NCBI GenBank assembly: GCA_002170485.2
Contig: NHDZ02000159.1
Location: 1-20,044, forward strand
DNA: 20,044 nucleotides
Direction: 5' to 3'
DNA from: MED660 sp002691025
GTDB taxonomy: Bacteria; Myxococcota_A; UBA9160; UBA4427
Below the pieces are notes generated by a model, which made no database searches, was not told where the DNA came from, and saw nothing but the letters and a program-made list of their open reading frames with translations. Shown in pieces: positions 1-7,540 of the stretch (positions within the stretch are counted from its first letter, which is position 1; every line of letters starts with the position of its first letter). The position numbers were made by a program, and so were the translations under genes.

Positions 1-1388
1 AGACCCGCCCCCCACGAAACCCAACCGTTGTGGACCCGGGACTCCAGCCAGTTACGGAAGAAGAAGAGGCCCACGAAGAGTCCTCCGATCACCGTGTTGC
101 GCAGGAAGATCCAGCCCAGGGAAGCGTCTGCCCCTGAAAAGAACCAGCCACCGAGAGAAACCAATGAAAGCAACACAAGAGGAACCGCGACAGCCCGGAC
201 TCCAGGCCGCATTCCGGCCAGCATACGTTGCAGGAAGGGGCGCAACGGAGTGCGCAGATCCTCCGCCTCCGCTCGCTTGCGACCCGCCTCGGAAGAAAAC
301 GGTCCCAACTCTCTACTCCGAAGTTCTTCTTTGGCAATCCGGATGAACTCATCGTTGTTGGCCAGCACCATATCCACCAGAGCCACATAACCCACCGGCA
401 GAACCGGAGCCTCGTCGCAGACCCGAAGTGACTGATAGGCCCGCGAAGGGTAGGTGTGGTGATCCGCGTGACGCGAGAGCCCCACCAGGCCGTAGTAGGT
501 GAACCCCGAGTGGGTGTCCCAGGAGTCTGTGGGCTGGACCCGACGCCCTGACCTCTCAAGGCCCCAATGCTCGAAATAATTGACAGCCTCCAGGAGCCGA
601 ACCGCAATGAAGGCTTGAAGCAGATAAGCCAGAAAGGCCGGCCAGCCAAAAAACGCCAGGATCCCGAAAGCGATTCCCCAACCCAGGAGGACGCCATGGA
701 GAACCCGATTGGAAAGAGTACGCCGGTCGAAAAGTGACATGTCCACATCACCGAGCCGCGCACATTCAAGCCGCCACGCACTCCGGAACTGGCCTGGCAC
801 CGTACGACGCCAGAACTCGGGGAAGGTCTCCCCATAGCGAGCGGTAGCCGGATCTTCAGGCAGCCCGACCCGCACATGATGTCCGCGGAGGTGCTCGGTA
901 TAGAAATGCTCATAGAGCACCGAGGCCAGCATGACGCGTCCCAGGAGTTGAGCCGGCTTCTGCCTGCGGTGAATCAGCTCATGGGCTGTAATGATCGAAA
1001 AACCGGAGCTTCCTCCCACCACGACCACCACCGTAATCGTGTCCAGCGAGAAGATCCCCTGCTCCAGGAAGAGATGGACCAAACCCGCAAGCATCACGAA
1101 ATGAATGAGCGCCAGGCCGTAGACAAGCATGTCGAAGGGCCACGTCGGTAGCGCTTCATCGGGTTGTCTGAATTCAAACCACGGCTTGGTATCGACCCAC
1201 TGGATCACCGCAAGCGGAACGATGAAAAGAGGAGCGACATACCAGGCGTGGGGACCGCTCCACACGAAAGCCACCGCAGAGAGCGGAATCGCGAAGACCA
1301 ACAGATGCATGAACCAAAGACGAAAGGCCCCGGCCTGGGACACTGCGGAAGCGAAATCGGGCGTATCGCCCGCCGTACTGGTACTCAT
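1..1388 (-). CDS. alkB: AlkB-type alkane 1-monooxygenase / membrane diiron hydroxylase, 3' end cut by window edge
   Basis: Integral-membrane non-haem diiron hydroxylase of the AlkB/fatty-acid desaturase superfamily. The family oxidises terminal methyl groups of alkanes or similar hydrophobic substrates using electrons from rubredoxin. The frame is open from an ATG at 1388 to the left edge (462 codons visible, no stop). All nine expected histidines are present: HELIHRR (H136, H140), EHLRGHH (H166, H170, H171), NYFEHWGL (H274) and LSRHADHH (H307, H310, H311). The family segments HHVRVGLPEDPATAR and YPSRAYQSLR are also present. Hydrophobic segments flank the boxes. An AGAGGA ribosome site at 1395-1400 lies 6 bases before the ATG. 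The protein continues at least 110 residues past the usual AlkB end, with two more hydrophobic segments (about residues 387-407 and 418-440). The substrate is unknown; no rubredoxin gene is visible. The family call is strong, alkane specificity is inference. Confidence 0.88.
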   Translation of the reverse strand, partial: MSTSTAGDTPDFASAVSQAGAFRLWFMHLLVFAIPLSAVAFVWSGPHAWYVAPLFIVPLAVIQWVDTKPWFEFRQPDEALPTWPFDMLVYGLALIHFVMLAGLVHLFLEQGIFSLDTITVVVVVGGSSGFSIITAHELIHRRQKPAQLLGRVMLASVLYEHFYTEHLRGHHVRVGLPEDPATARYGETFPEFWRRTVPGQFRSAWRLECARLGDVDMSLFDRRTLSNRVLHGVLLGWGIAFGILAFFGWPAFLAYLLQAFIAVRLLEAVNYFEHWGLERSGRRVQPTDSWDTHSGFTYYGLVGLSRHADHHTYPSRAYQSLRVCDEAPVLPVGYVALVDMVLANNDEFIRIAKEELRSRELGPFSSEAGRKRAEAEDLRTPLRPFLQRMLAGMRPGVRAVAVPLVLLSLVSLGGWFFSGADASLGWIFLRNTVIGGLFVGLFFFRNWLESRVHNGWVSWGAG

Positions 1389-1484
1389 GCTGATTCCTCT
1401 CGTCGAGTCAGATCGAACCCGTGAGCTCGATGAAACGGAGATCGACCCTCTCCAAACGGGAATCAAACGCTCCATTCACCCTAA

Positions 1485-1557
1485 AGAGTGCCCGGGCCGG
1501 TCTGCCCTGGCAAGCCCGGTGCGAGGAGCCGCCACCCAGGGCCCGAAACCCCACTCT
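1485..1557 (-). terminator. GC-rich imperfect hairpin after the WaaE-like gene, possible weak terminator
   Basis: The outer arms AGAGTG (1485-1490) and CACTCT (1552-1557) are complementary. Inside them CGGGCC (1493-1498) can pair with GGCCCG (1540-1545), or alternatively GCCCTGG (1504-1510) with CCAGGGC (1536-1542). On the minus strand the structure starts at the stop codon of the upstream glycosyltransferase and is followed by only three T residues. It may slow or end transcription before alkB. It is not a canonical intrinsic terminator. Confidence 0.25.
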
Positions 1558-2315
1558 CAGCCTCGCTGCTGTCTCTCCCAGAGCTTGGCGTACTTCAAGA
1601 AGACATGGAAAGCCGTCGCCCAGGCGATCACCAGACCCGGAATCCCATCCATGAACCCCCGACGAAGCAGGTAGGCACGCAGGAACCGAGCGGGGGGACG
1701 AAACAAGAGGTCCCGCAGGCGAGCACGACGACCGGCCTCCGACAGAGCGCGCGCCGACTCCGCGCTGAATTGCTGGATCCGATCCACCTGATCGGCCAGA
1801 TCCCGGTAGCTGTAATGCTCAAGGTCTTCGGAAAGTCGATCGATGCGTCCGTCCACTTCAATTCGAGCATGTGGATCATCGCCTACCCATCGCGATCTCG
1901 AACGGCGAAAAACGCGCAGCGTCCAATCCGGATAGAAATCTCCGTGCATGATCCATCGACCCAGATGCCATGTGCGGCGATTGACGGACAGTCCACCGAG
2001 CCCTTCATCCGGATCGACCAGTTTTTCCTCGATCTCTGCGGCCAAAGCAGCCGGAACGACCTCATCCGGGTCCATGATCATCACCCATTCATTCCGGGCG
2101 AGAGAGAGACAATGACTCTTCTGATCGGACTGCCCCGTGTAGGGCCGTACTTCGACACGCGAGGCCCGCTCTCTGGCCAACTGCTCTGTTCCGTCGACAC
2201 TGCGAGAGTCCACGACGACAATCACCTCGTCGGCGGACGGCAGGGAGTCCAGACAACGCGCCAACTCCAGCTCTTCATCTCGAGCGATCAAACAGATCGA
2301 AAGAGGAGCCTTCAT
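1557..2315 (-). CDS. Family 2 glycosyltransferase, WaaE/KdtX-like LPS core glycosyltransferase
   Basis: A 252-residue cytoplasmic GT2 enzyme resembling the WaaE/KdtX (beta-1,4-glucosyltransferase) group that adds a hexose to the inner LPS core. The N-terminal nucleotide-sugar fold is visible in LSICLIARDEE (5-15), VVVDSRSVDGT (33-43) and the metal-binding motif MDPDE (81-85). The group's hallmark DFYPDWTLRVFRR (126-138), followed by DPHARI and an LEHYSYRDLADQ segment, is present. A hydrophobic C-terminal stretch (about 225-243) may dock at the membrane. The ATG overlaps the rel stop codon by 4 bases (ATGA), so the two genes are probably co-transcribed and translationally coupled. Acceptor and donor sugar cannot be read from the sequence; SunS-type or other GT2 roles remain possible. 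Confidence 0.82.
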   Translation of the reverse strand: MKAPLSICLIARDEELELARCLDSLPSADEVIVVVDSRSVDGTEQLARERASRVEVRPYTGQSDQKSHCLSLARNEWVMIMDPDEVVPAALAAEIEEKLVDPDEGLGGLSVNRRTWHLGRWIMHGDFYPDWTLRVFRRSRSRWVGDDPHARIEVDGRIDRLSEDLEHYSYRDLADQVDRIQQFSAESARALSEAGRRARLRDLLFRPPARFLRAYLLRRGFMDGIPGLVIAWATAFHVFLKYAKLWERQQRG

Positions 2316-4489
2316 CCACGCACTCTGGAAACCGTCGTCACACCCTTGATCCGACCGATCTCCTTCATGACGGCGCTCAAGGTCCGCGTGTCACCGACCC
2401 AGAGTTCGAAGGCCTGACTGGCTCGACCCTGCTCATCGTCTGTGGTCACCTTGAGGCCGGCGACATTGATACCCGCAGCCGAGATCGAGTTGACCACCTT
2501 GGAGAGGATTCCAGGCCGATTCTGGGAATCCACCTGGACCTTGACCTTTCGCGGTACCGAATGCCGGGTATCCCACTCCACATCCACCCTTCGAGCCGGA
2601 TCCACCTCGAACACGCGACGGCAGTTGCGACCGTGTACGGTCACCCCCCGACCCCGAGTCACAAAGCCCACCACATCGTCCCCAGGCAACGGGTCGCAAC
2701 AGCCGCCAAAGCGCACCATCACATCGGACATGCCGCCAACCAACACGCCATTCTGCGCGTCGGGCTCACGACTGGGGCGCTTCTTGAAGAGCCCCAGAAT
2801 CTTGTCTTGAAGGGGTTCCTGGACTTCCTCAGACCGAGGAGGCGGCTCCTCGCCTTTTAGTTTACGAACGAGGAGAGACGGCGAAAGCTTGCCGTAGCTC
2901 ACCGCAGCGAAGAGATCATCAATCGCGCCTCCCTTCGCCTCAGACCTGGCCAGCGTCTCCATCTCACCGGAATTCGTCAGGTTGGAAAGCGACAGCCCCG
3001 CTTTCCTGAATTCTCGCGAAACACTATCCCGGCCCAGCTGAATCGCGCGCTGGCGTTCAGAGGCCTGAATGGAATGCCGGACCCGACTCCGAGCCTTTCC
3101 GGACACGACGAATTCAAGCCAGTCCTTCCGCGGAAACTGATGATCATTGGTGATGACCTCCACCGTATCACCATCCACCAGGACATGTCTGAGCGGAACC
3201 ATCTTGCCGTTCACGCGAGCTCCAGCGCAGCGATCCCCCACCTCACTGTGGATCGCGTAGGCGAAATCCACCGTCGAAGCACGCCTTGGAAGATTGATCA
3301 CCTCACCGCGAGGAGTAAAGACGAAGACCTCGTCAGGGAAGAGATCCATCTTGACCGTATCAAGGAATTCATGGGGATCCGCCATGTCGCGCTGCCACTC
3401 AAGCAATTGCCGCAGCCAACTGAAGCGATTCTCATCCTGCGGATTCTCAGGCTGTCCGGACTTGTACTTCCAATGGGCCGCAATGCCGTACTCGGCATCT
3501 TCATCCATCTCTCGAGTCCTGATCTGGACTTCCATCCGCTCGCCGTAAGGACCGATGACCGTCGTGTGCAGGGATCGATAGCCATTCGGTTTCGGATTCC
3601 CGATGTAGTCCTTGAAGCGAGACGGTACGGGTCTCCAGGTGGAGTGGACCAGCCCCAATGCCGCGTAACAATCTTCGGCCGTCCCATCGATCACAACGCG
3701 AAAAGCAATCACATCATAGATCTGATCGAGAGCCAGGTTCTGCATCTCCATCTTGTGATAGATGGACGCGATCTCCTTGAGACGCCCCTTGACTTCCGTA
3801 TCCATCCCGACACGGGAAAGCGCCGAGGAGATCACACCGATCACCTCTTCCACATAGCGCTCGCGTTCCTCACGACCTCCTGTGAGCTGCCTCTCGATCT
3901 CTTCAGACTCTCGAGGATTGAGGACCCGGAACGCACAGTCCTCAAGCTCCTGCATCATCCACCGGATTCCCAACCGATGGGACAGAGGGACATAGATATC
4001 CAGCGTTTCCTGGGCAATCCGTTGACGGGATTCCGCGCCGATATGCTCCAGCGTACGCATGTTGTGAAGACGATCGGCCAACTTGATCAACAGGATCCGT
4101 ATGTCCTTGGACATGGCCACGAGCATCTTCCGGAAGTTCTCGGCCTGATGCTCATGGGCCGAGCTGAACTGGATGCGAGCGATCTTCGTGAGTCCCTCGA
4201 CAATGAAAGCCACCTTGTCACCGAACAGGCGCTCGATCTCGTCCCGTGTGGTCAGGGTGTCCTCAAGCGTATCGTGCAAGAGAGCCGAGGCGATACTCAC
4301 ATCGTCCATTCGGAGATCGGACAGGATCCCCGCCACTTCGAGCGGATGAACCAGATAGGGCTCGCCGGATAGGCGCTCCTGTCCCTCATGAACCTTCGCC
4401 GAAAAAACGTAGGCACGTTGAATCAGCTCAAAATCCGCATTCGGGCTGTAGTCAATCACCCGGTCAGCGATGTCGTTGAAGCGGAGCAC
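2312..4489 (-). CDS. rel: Bifunctional (p)ppGpp synthetase/hydrolase, Rel/SpoT type
   Basis: Long-form RSH enzyme of 725 residues that makes and degrades the stringent-response alarmone (p)ppGpp. The hydrolase domain has its metal ligands: H48 in the YLVHP segment, HDTLED (72-77) and LADRLHNMRTL (137-147). The synthetase domain has IYHKMEMQN (243-251), RFKD (291-294) and NGYRSLHTT (302-310). The RFKD form is the one linked to bifunctional enzymes, unlike the EXDD of E. coli RelA. A TGS domain spans about 384-447, a Cys-rich segment VRFGGCCDPLPGD and HGRNC about 592-623, and a C-terminal ACT domain about 648-723. Domain order and length match the family. The start is GTG, with AAGGGA about 9 bases upstream. 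A promoter-like sequence lies between gmk and this gene. Confidence 0.97.
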   Translation of the reverse strand: MLRFNDIADRVIDYSPNADFELIQRAYVFSAKVHEGQERLSGEPYLVHPLEVAGILSDLRMDDVSIASALLHDTLEDTLTTRDEIERLFGDKVAFIVEGLTKIARIQFSSAHEHQAENFRKMLVAMSKDIRILLIKLADRLHNMRTLEHIGAESRQRIAQETLDIYVPLSHRLGIRWMMQELEDCAFRVLNPRESEEIERQLTGGREERERYVEEVIGVISSALSRVGMDTEVKGRLKEIASIYHKMEMQNLALDQIYDVIAFRVVIDGTAEDCYAALGLVHSTWRPVPSRFKDYIGNPKPNGYRSLHTTVIGPYGERMEVQIRTREMDEDAEYGIAAHWKYKSGQPENPQDENRFSWLRQLLEWQRDMADPHEFLDTVKMDLFPDEVFVFTPRGEVINLPRRASTVDFAYAIHSEVGDRCAGARVNGKMVPLRHVLVDGDTVEVITNDHQFPRKDWLEFVVSGKARSRVRHSIQASERQRAIQLGRDSVSREFRKAGLSLSNLTNSGEMETLARSEAKGGAIDDLFAAVSYGKLSPSLLVRKLKGEEPPPRSEEVQEPLQDKILGLFKKRPSREPDAQNGVLVGGMSDVMVRFGGCCDPLPGDDVVGFVTRGRGVTVHGRNCRRVFEVDPARRVDVEWDTRHSVPRKVKVQVDSQNRPGILSKVVNSISAAGINVAGLKVTTDDEQGRASQAFELWVGDTRTLSAVMKEIGRIKGVTTVSRVRG

Positions 4490-4518
4490 CGCAGGAAATC
4501 CCTTCTAGATCAATGCTT

Positions 4519-4554
4519 TGCCTAGATTCTACCGATTGCCATGTCAAGCGGCAA
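4519..4554 (-). promoter_or_regulatory. Candidate sigma70-type promoter(s) for rel
   Basis: Two overlapping hexamer pairs read on the minus strand. One is TTGCCG (4549-4554) with TAGAAT (4526-4531), spacer 17. The other is a consensus TTGACA (4542-4547) with a weaker TAGGCA (4519-4524), spacer 17. They sit in the only noticeable gap between gmk and rel and would give a 5' leader of roughly 20-30 bases before the GTG at 4489. A short CCAGA/TCTGG hairpin (4565-4579) directly after the gmk stop has no T tract. Confidence 0.5.
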
Positions 4555-4580
4555 ACTCCGACAGCCAGACACCCTCTGGA

Positions 4581-5237
4581 CTAGGCGAGAGCGGCCTGCT
4601 CCTGCCACAGCGCAAAGACCGAGGCTCGGTCGTATCTGGCCCTGATCCTCTCCAGAGCCGCGGGCTCAGCGCCTCGCTCGGCCTCGATGATCTCCAGCAC
4701 AGCCGACACCGCCTCATCCAGGACTTCATTCACCACCGCATAGTCGAAGAAGCGAATCGCCTCGAGCTCCCGGTCCGCCATGGCCAACCGTCGGTCAATG
4801 GCATCCGCCCCATCCGTTCCCCGGCTTCGCAAACGCCGCTCCAGCTCGGTCATGCTCGGAGGGAGCAGGAAGATGAAACGCGCATCGGGCCGGCGCTCTC
4901 GAACCTGTGCCGCCCCCTGGACTTCGATTTCGAGCAGGACATCCCGACCCCGATCGATCAGTGGAACTCGCAGCGCTTCATGGCTCGTCCCGTAGTTCTC
5001 GGCGTTGTACTCAGCGTGCTCGACAAACGCACCCTCCTCCACGAGGCGACGAAACTCGGCCGGGCTGACGAAATGATAATCCCGACCGTTCTCTTCCCCC
5101 TTCCGCGGCGACCGCGTTGTGTGGGAGATGGAAAAATCCAGATTGGAGTCCCGGGCGAGCGCAGCCTGACACACGGTGGTCTTTCCCGTTCCCGAGGGCG
5201 CCGCCAGAACAAAGGGGATGCCGACTCGACCTGCCAT
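4581..5237 (-). CDS. gmk: Guanylate kinase
   Basis: A 218-residue cytoplasmic enzyme that phosphorylates GMP to GDP, feeding GTP and (p)ppGpp synthesis. The P-loop APSGTGKTT is near residues 12-20, followed by SISHTTRSPRKGEENGRDYHFV, the GMP-binding stretch typical of the family. EGAFVEHAEYNAENYGTS, LEIEVQGAAQV and the lid-region residues also match. Length is normal. The ATG at 5237 overlaps the remA stop as TGATG; an in-frame TTG one codon upstream (5240) is less likely. The yicC-remA-gmk order is a widely conserved neighbourhood, and in many bacteria rpoZ follows gmk; it does not here. Confidence 0.97.
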   Translation of the reverse strand: MAGRVGIPFVLAAPSGTGKTTVCQAALARDSNLDFSISHTTRSPRKGEENGRDYHFVSPAEFRRLVEEGAFVEHAEYNAENYGTSHEALRVPLIDRGRDVLLEIEVQGAAQVRERRPDARFIFLLPPSMTELERRLRSRGTDGADAIDRRLAMADRELEAIRFFDYAVVNEVLDEAVSAVLEIIEAERGAEPAALERIRARYDRASVFALWQEQAALA

Positions 5238-5488
5238 CAATCCGTACTCCCAGCGGGTCGGTCGGGGTCGAAGCGAGCCGCGATGGTCTCCGGGTTGATG
5301 GCCGAGAGAATGATATGGTCGCTGTCCGTCACCAGGATCGATCGCGTACGGCGCCCCTCGGTGGCATCAATCAACTTGCCCGCCTCGCTGGCCTGCTCGC
5401 GTAGCCTGCGCATGGGAGAGGATTGCGGTGAAACAATGCTGACGACTCGAGAAGCCGCAATCAGGTTCCCATAGCCGATACTGATCAT
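5237..5488 (-). CDS. remA: RemA/YlzA family DNA-binding regulator (DUF370)
   Basis: A small 83-residue protein of the RemA (extracellular matrix regulatory protein A) family. The signature is continuous: ISIGYGN (2-8), SRVVSIVSPQSSPMRRL (13-29), KLIDATEGRRTRSILV (38-53), DSDHIILSAINPETIAARF (55-73). In Bacillus, RemA is an oligomeric, arginine-rich DNA-binding protein that activates biofilm matrix genes; its role in LPS-bearing bacteria is not established. The ATG at 5488 is chosen because it puts the protein start where family members begin. The frame is open 22 codons further up to a TTG at 5554, but that extension looks unlike the family and has no clear ribosome site. Placed between yicC and gmk, as in many genomes. 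Confidence 0.9.
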   Translation of the reverse strand: MISIGYGNLIAASRVVSIVSPQSSPMRRLREQASEAGKLIDATEGRRTRSILVTDSDHIILSAINPETIAARFDPDRPAGSTD

Positions 5489-5546
5489 CGTGGAGACCGG
5501 GCTTGGAACGAACTCTATCTCCGGATCACTCGCGCGAGGACGTCCA

Positions 5547-6437
5547 CTAGGCAATGTTCTGCACCTGCTCCCTGAGCTTCTCGAGCTGGGTTTTCAGTTC
5601 CACGACCTGATGGGCGATGGGCGCATCGTTGGCCTTGGAGCCGACGGTATTGGCCTCTCGACCCATTTCCTGGAGCAGGAAATCCAATCGGCGGCCGACC
5701 ACCTGCCCGACCTCACACGTCCCGACCACATTCCTGAATTGGTCCACATGACTACGAAGACGTACGAGCTCTTCGCGGATATCGAGGCGATCCGTGAGGA
5801 TCACCACTTCCTGGTGGAGCCGCGCAGAATCCAACGAACCCGTCTCTGACTGGAACTGATCCATCCGTTGCTTGAGCTTCTCCCGAGAAGACTCAAGAAC
5901 CTCGCCCGACCTTGTTTCAAGCCAGTCCACCAACTCAACCACATGGTCCAGTGCGAGTGTGAATTCAGCGTTGAGCTTCTCGCCCTCTTCTTCTTGCATG
6001 GACTGCAGGGCCCGCAGTGCCTCATCGATCCCCCCACAAAGGGCTTCCTGGGCCCCATCCCCGGAGAGTTTTTCATCGACCTGGCGGATGACACCCGGCA
6101 TCGAAAGTAGACGACCCATGTCCAGCTCAGCCGACATCTCGTGGGAAGCCGCGAGCTCGCGGGCCGCCTTCACGTATTGAGCGGCAAGGTCGGCATCAAC
6201 CTCGAGCCGAACCGTACTGCCTGCCGCCTCCGTCAAGGCAACATTGAGATCCACCTTCCCACGTACCAATCTCTCCTGGGAGAAGGCCCTCGCCGCCGGC
6301 TCAAGAGCCTGGAGAACCTGAGGCAGACGGATCCGGAAATCCAGATGCCTGTGGTTTACACTTCTCGCTTCAATTTCAAAATGCTGGCCTTCCGCTTCGA
6401 AATGGGAACGACCAAACCCGGTCATACTGCGTATCAT
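5547..6437 (-). CDS. yicC: YicC/YloC family endoribonuclease
   Basis: A 296-residue cytoplasmic protein of the YicC family, members of which have been reported as endoribonucleases acting on RNA decay. The N-terminal hallmark RSMTGFGR (3-10) and EIEARSVNHRHLDFRIRLP (about 21-39) are present. So is the very conserved C-terminal block: GRRLDFLLQEMGREANT, GSKANDAPIAHQVVELK, LEKLREQVQNIA. A charged, probably helical middle region joins them. The ATG at 6437 overlaps the hldA stop by four bases (ATGA); the frame is open for 53 more codons upstream, but those run through hldA and do not resemble YicC. Followed by remA after 58 bases. Confidence 0.95.
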   Translation of the reverse strand: MIRSMTGFGRSHFEAEGQHFEIEARSVNHRHLDFRIRLPQVLQALEPAARAFSQERLVRGKVDLNVALTEAAGSTVRLEVDADLAAQYVKAARELAASHEMSAELDMGRLLSMPGVIRQVDEKLSGDGAQEALCGGIDEALRALQSMQEEEGEKLNAEFTLALDHVVELVDWLETRSGEVLESSREKLKQRMDQFQSETGSLDSARLHQEVVILTDRLDIREELVRLRSHVDQFRNVVGTCEVGQVVGRRLDFLLQEMGREANTVGSKANDAPIAHQVVELKTQLEKLREQVQNIA

Positions 6438-7456
6438 TCTTCCTCCCGGAAGGCGGCCACTGCCCTGGGCAGGCGGGACCGGATCTCTTCTCGACTGACG
6501 ACGGCCGTACCCACTTTTTCCACGACCACACCCGCAGCCGCATTCGCGATGATGGCTGCGTCCTCCAGTGTGCCGCCAGAAAGACGGGATAGCCACAAGC
6601 TCGCCAGAGTGGTGTCCCCGGCCCCCTGGACATCGAAAACATCCCGCGACCAGGTCCGCACGTCACGAAATGGCTTGCCCGCCTCCTGGACCGCCATGCC
6701 CAACCGACCCTGGGTGACCGCAAAGTCGACCTCAGGCATCTCCCGGGCCAGCGCGGCCAGGACAGGGCCCGATTCCGGTGGCTCCCCGACCCGGATACCG
6801 GTGAGCGCTTCGGCCTCGGAAAGATTGGGTTTGATGAGATCGACGCCGCGAAACGCATCGAGACTTTCCTTGGGATCGGCCGCCATGGGAAGCGAGGCTT
6901 CTCCGAGCACTTCAATGCAGCGCTGGGACACCCCCGCCGAGAACAAGCCCTTCGCATAGTCGACAAACAGGACACCGTCGATCCCCGCCGCGACCGAAGA
7001 GACGGCTTCGATGACCTGGCCCGCTACGGAGATATCAAGAGGCTGGGTGCTCTCCCGATCAAAACGAAGCATCTGCTGGGAACGCGCCTGCACCCGTGTC
7101 TTGTGTGTCGTGGGCCTTGAGGCGTCAACGACCAGCCCTCGGGTATCCAGGCCTCCTTTTTCCGCCAGCGACTGGACCCGACGGCCGGCCTCATCATGGC
7201 CGATCACGCCCACCCAATCGCATTGCGCCCCCATGGCCAGGACGTTCATCGCCACATTGCCCGAGCCTCCCAGGACACTGTCTTCATCAGCGACATGAAC
7301 AATCGGAACCGGGGCTTCTGCGCTCAAGCGATCCGACGACCCGGAGAGATATTCATCGAGCATCACGTCACCGACCACAAGAAGACGCTGCTGATCAAAA
7401 CGATCCAGCAAGCCCAGCAGGCGTTCGAGAATCATGTCTTCCGAATCGACTTTCAT
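6434..7456 (-). CDS. hldA: D-glycero-beta-D-manno-heptose-7-phosphate kinase (RfaE domain I / HldA)
   Basis: A PfkB-family sugar kinase that phosphorylates heptose-7-phosphate at C1, on the way to ADP-heptose for the LPS core. Visible motifs are LLVVGDVMLDEYLSG (25-39), SAEAPVPIV (45-53), GGSGNVAMNVLAMG (63-76), PTTHKTRVQARSQQMLRFDRE (115-135), DLIKPNLSEAEALTG (206-220) and the ATP/catalytic GAGDT (278-282, base D281). At 340 residues it lacks the C-terminal nucleotidyltransferase domain of E. coli HldE, so a separate HldC is expected elsewhere. An AGGG lies 5 bases before the ATG at 7456; a second in-frame ATG at 7435 would also give a complete kinase. It sits directly below the heptosyltransferase genes that use its product. 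Confidence 0.93.
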   Translation of the reverse strand: MKVDSEDMILERLLGLLDRFDQQRLLVVGDVMLDEYLSGSSDRLSAEAPVPIVHVADEDSVLGGSGNVAMNVLAMGAQCDWVGVIGHDEAGRRVQSLAEKGGLDTRGLVVDASRPTTHKTRVQARSQQMLRFDRESTQPLDISVAGQVIEAVSSVAAGIDGVLFVDYAKGLFSAGVSQRCIEVLGEASLPMAADPKESLDAFRGVDLIKPNLSEAEALTGIRVGEPPESGPVLAALAREMPEVDFAVTQGRLGMAVQEAGKPFRDVRTWSRDVFDVQGAGDTTLASLWLSRLSGGTLEDAAIIANAAAGVVVEKVGTAVVSREEIRSRLPRAVAAFREEE

Positions 7457-7540
7457 GGCAACCCTGCTTCTACCCTTCCATTCCCTGCTTGACTGGCCGG
7501 AATTCCTCCCGACCTTCTTCCCTGACCTTGACCGATCCGT

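Noticed and set aside
89..913. 274-codon minus-strand open frame overlapping alkB
   Set aside because: It is a different reading frame of the same strand; the alkB frame carries all nine histidine ligands and is open to the window edge.
3074..4372. 432-codon open frame on the plus strand opposite rel
   Set aside because: The minus strand encodes a full-length Rel enzyme here; the plus-strand product resembles nothing and has no ribosome site of note.
4490..4580. Possible rpoZ between gmk and rel, where many bacteria have it
   Set aside because: The gap is only 91 bases and shows promoter-like hexamers but no frame resembling the omega subunit.
7457..7540. Promoter before hldA in the 84-base gap
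   Set aside because: No hexamer pair with acceptable spacing was found; read-through from the upstream glycosyltransferase gene is the simpler reading.
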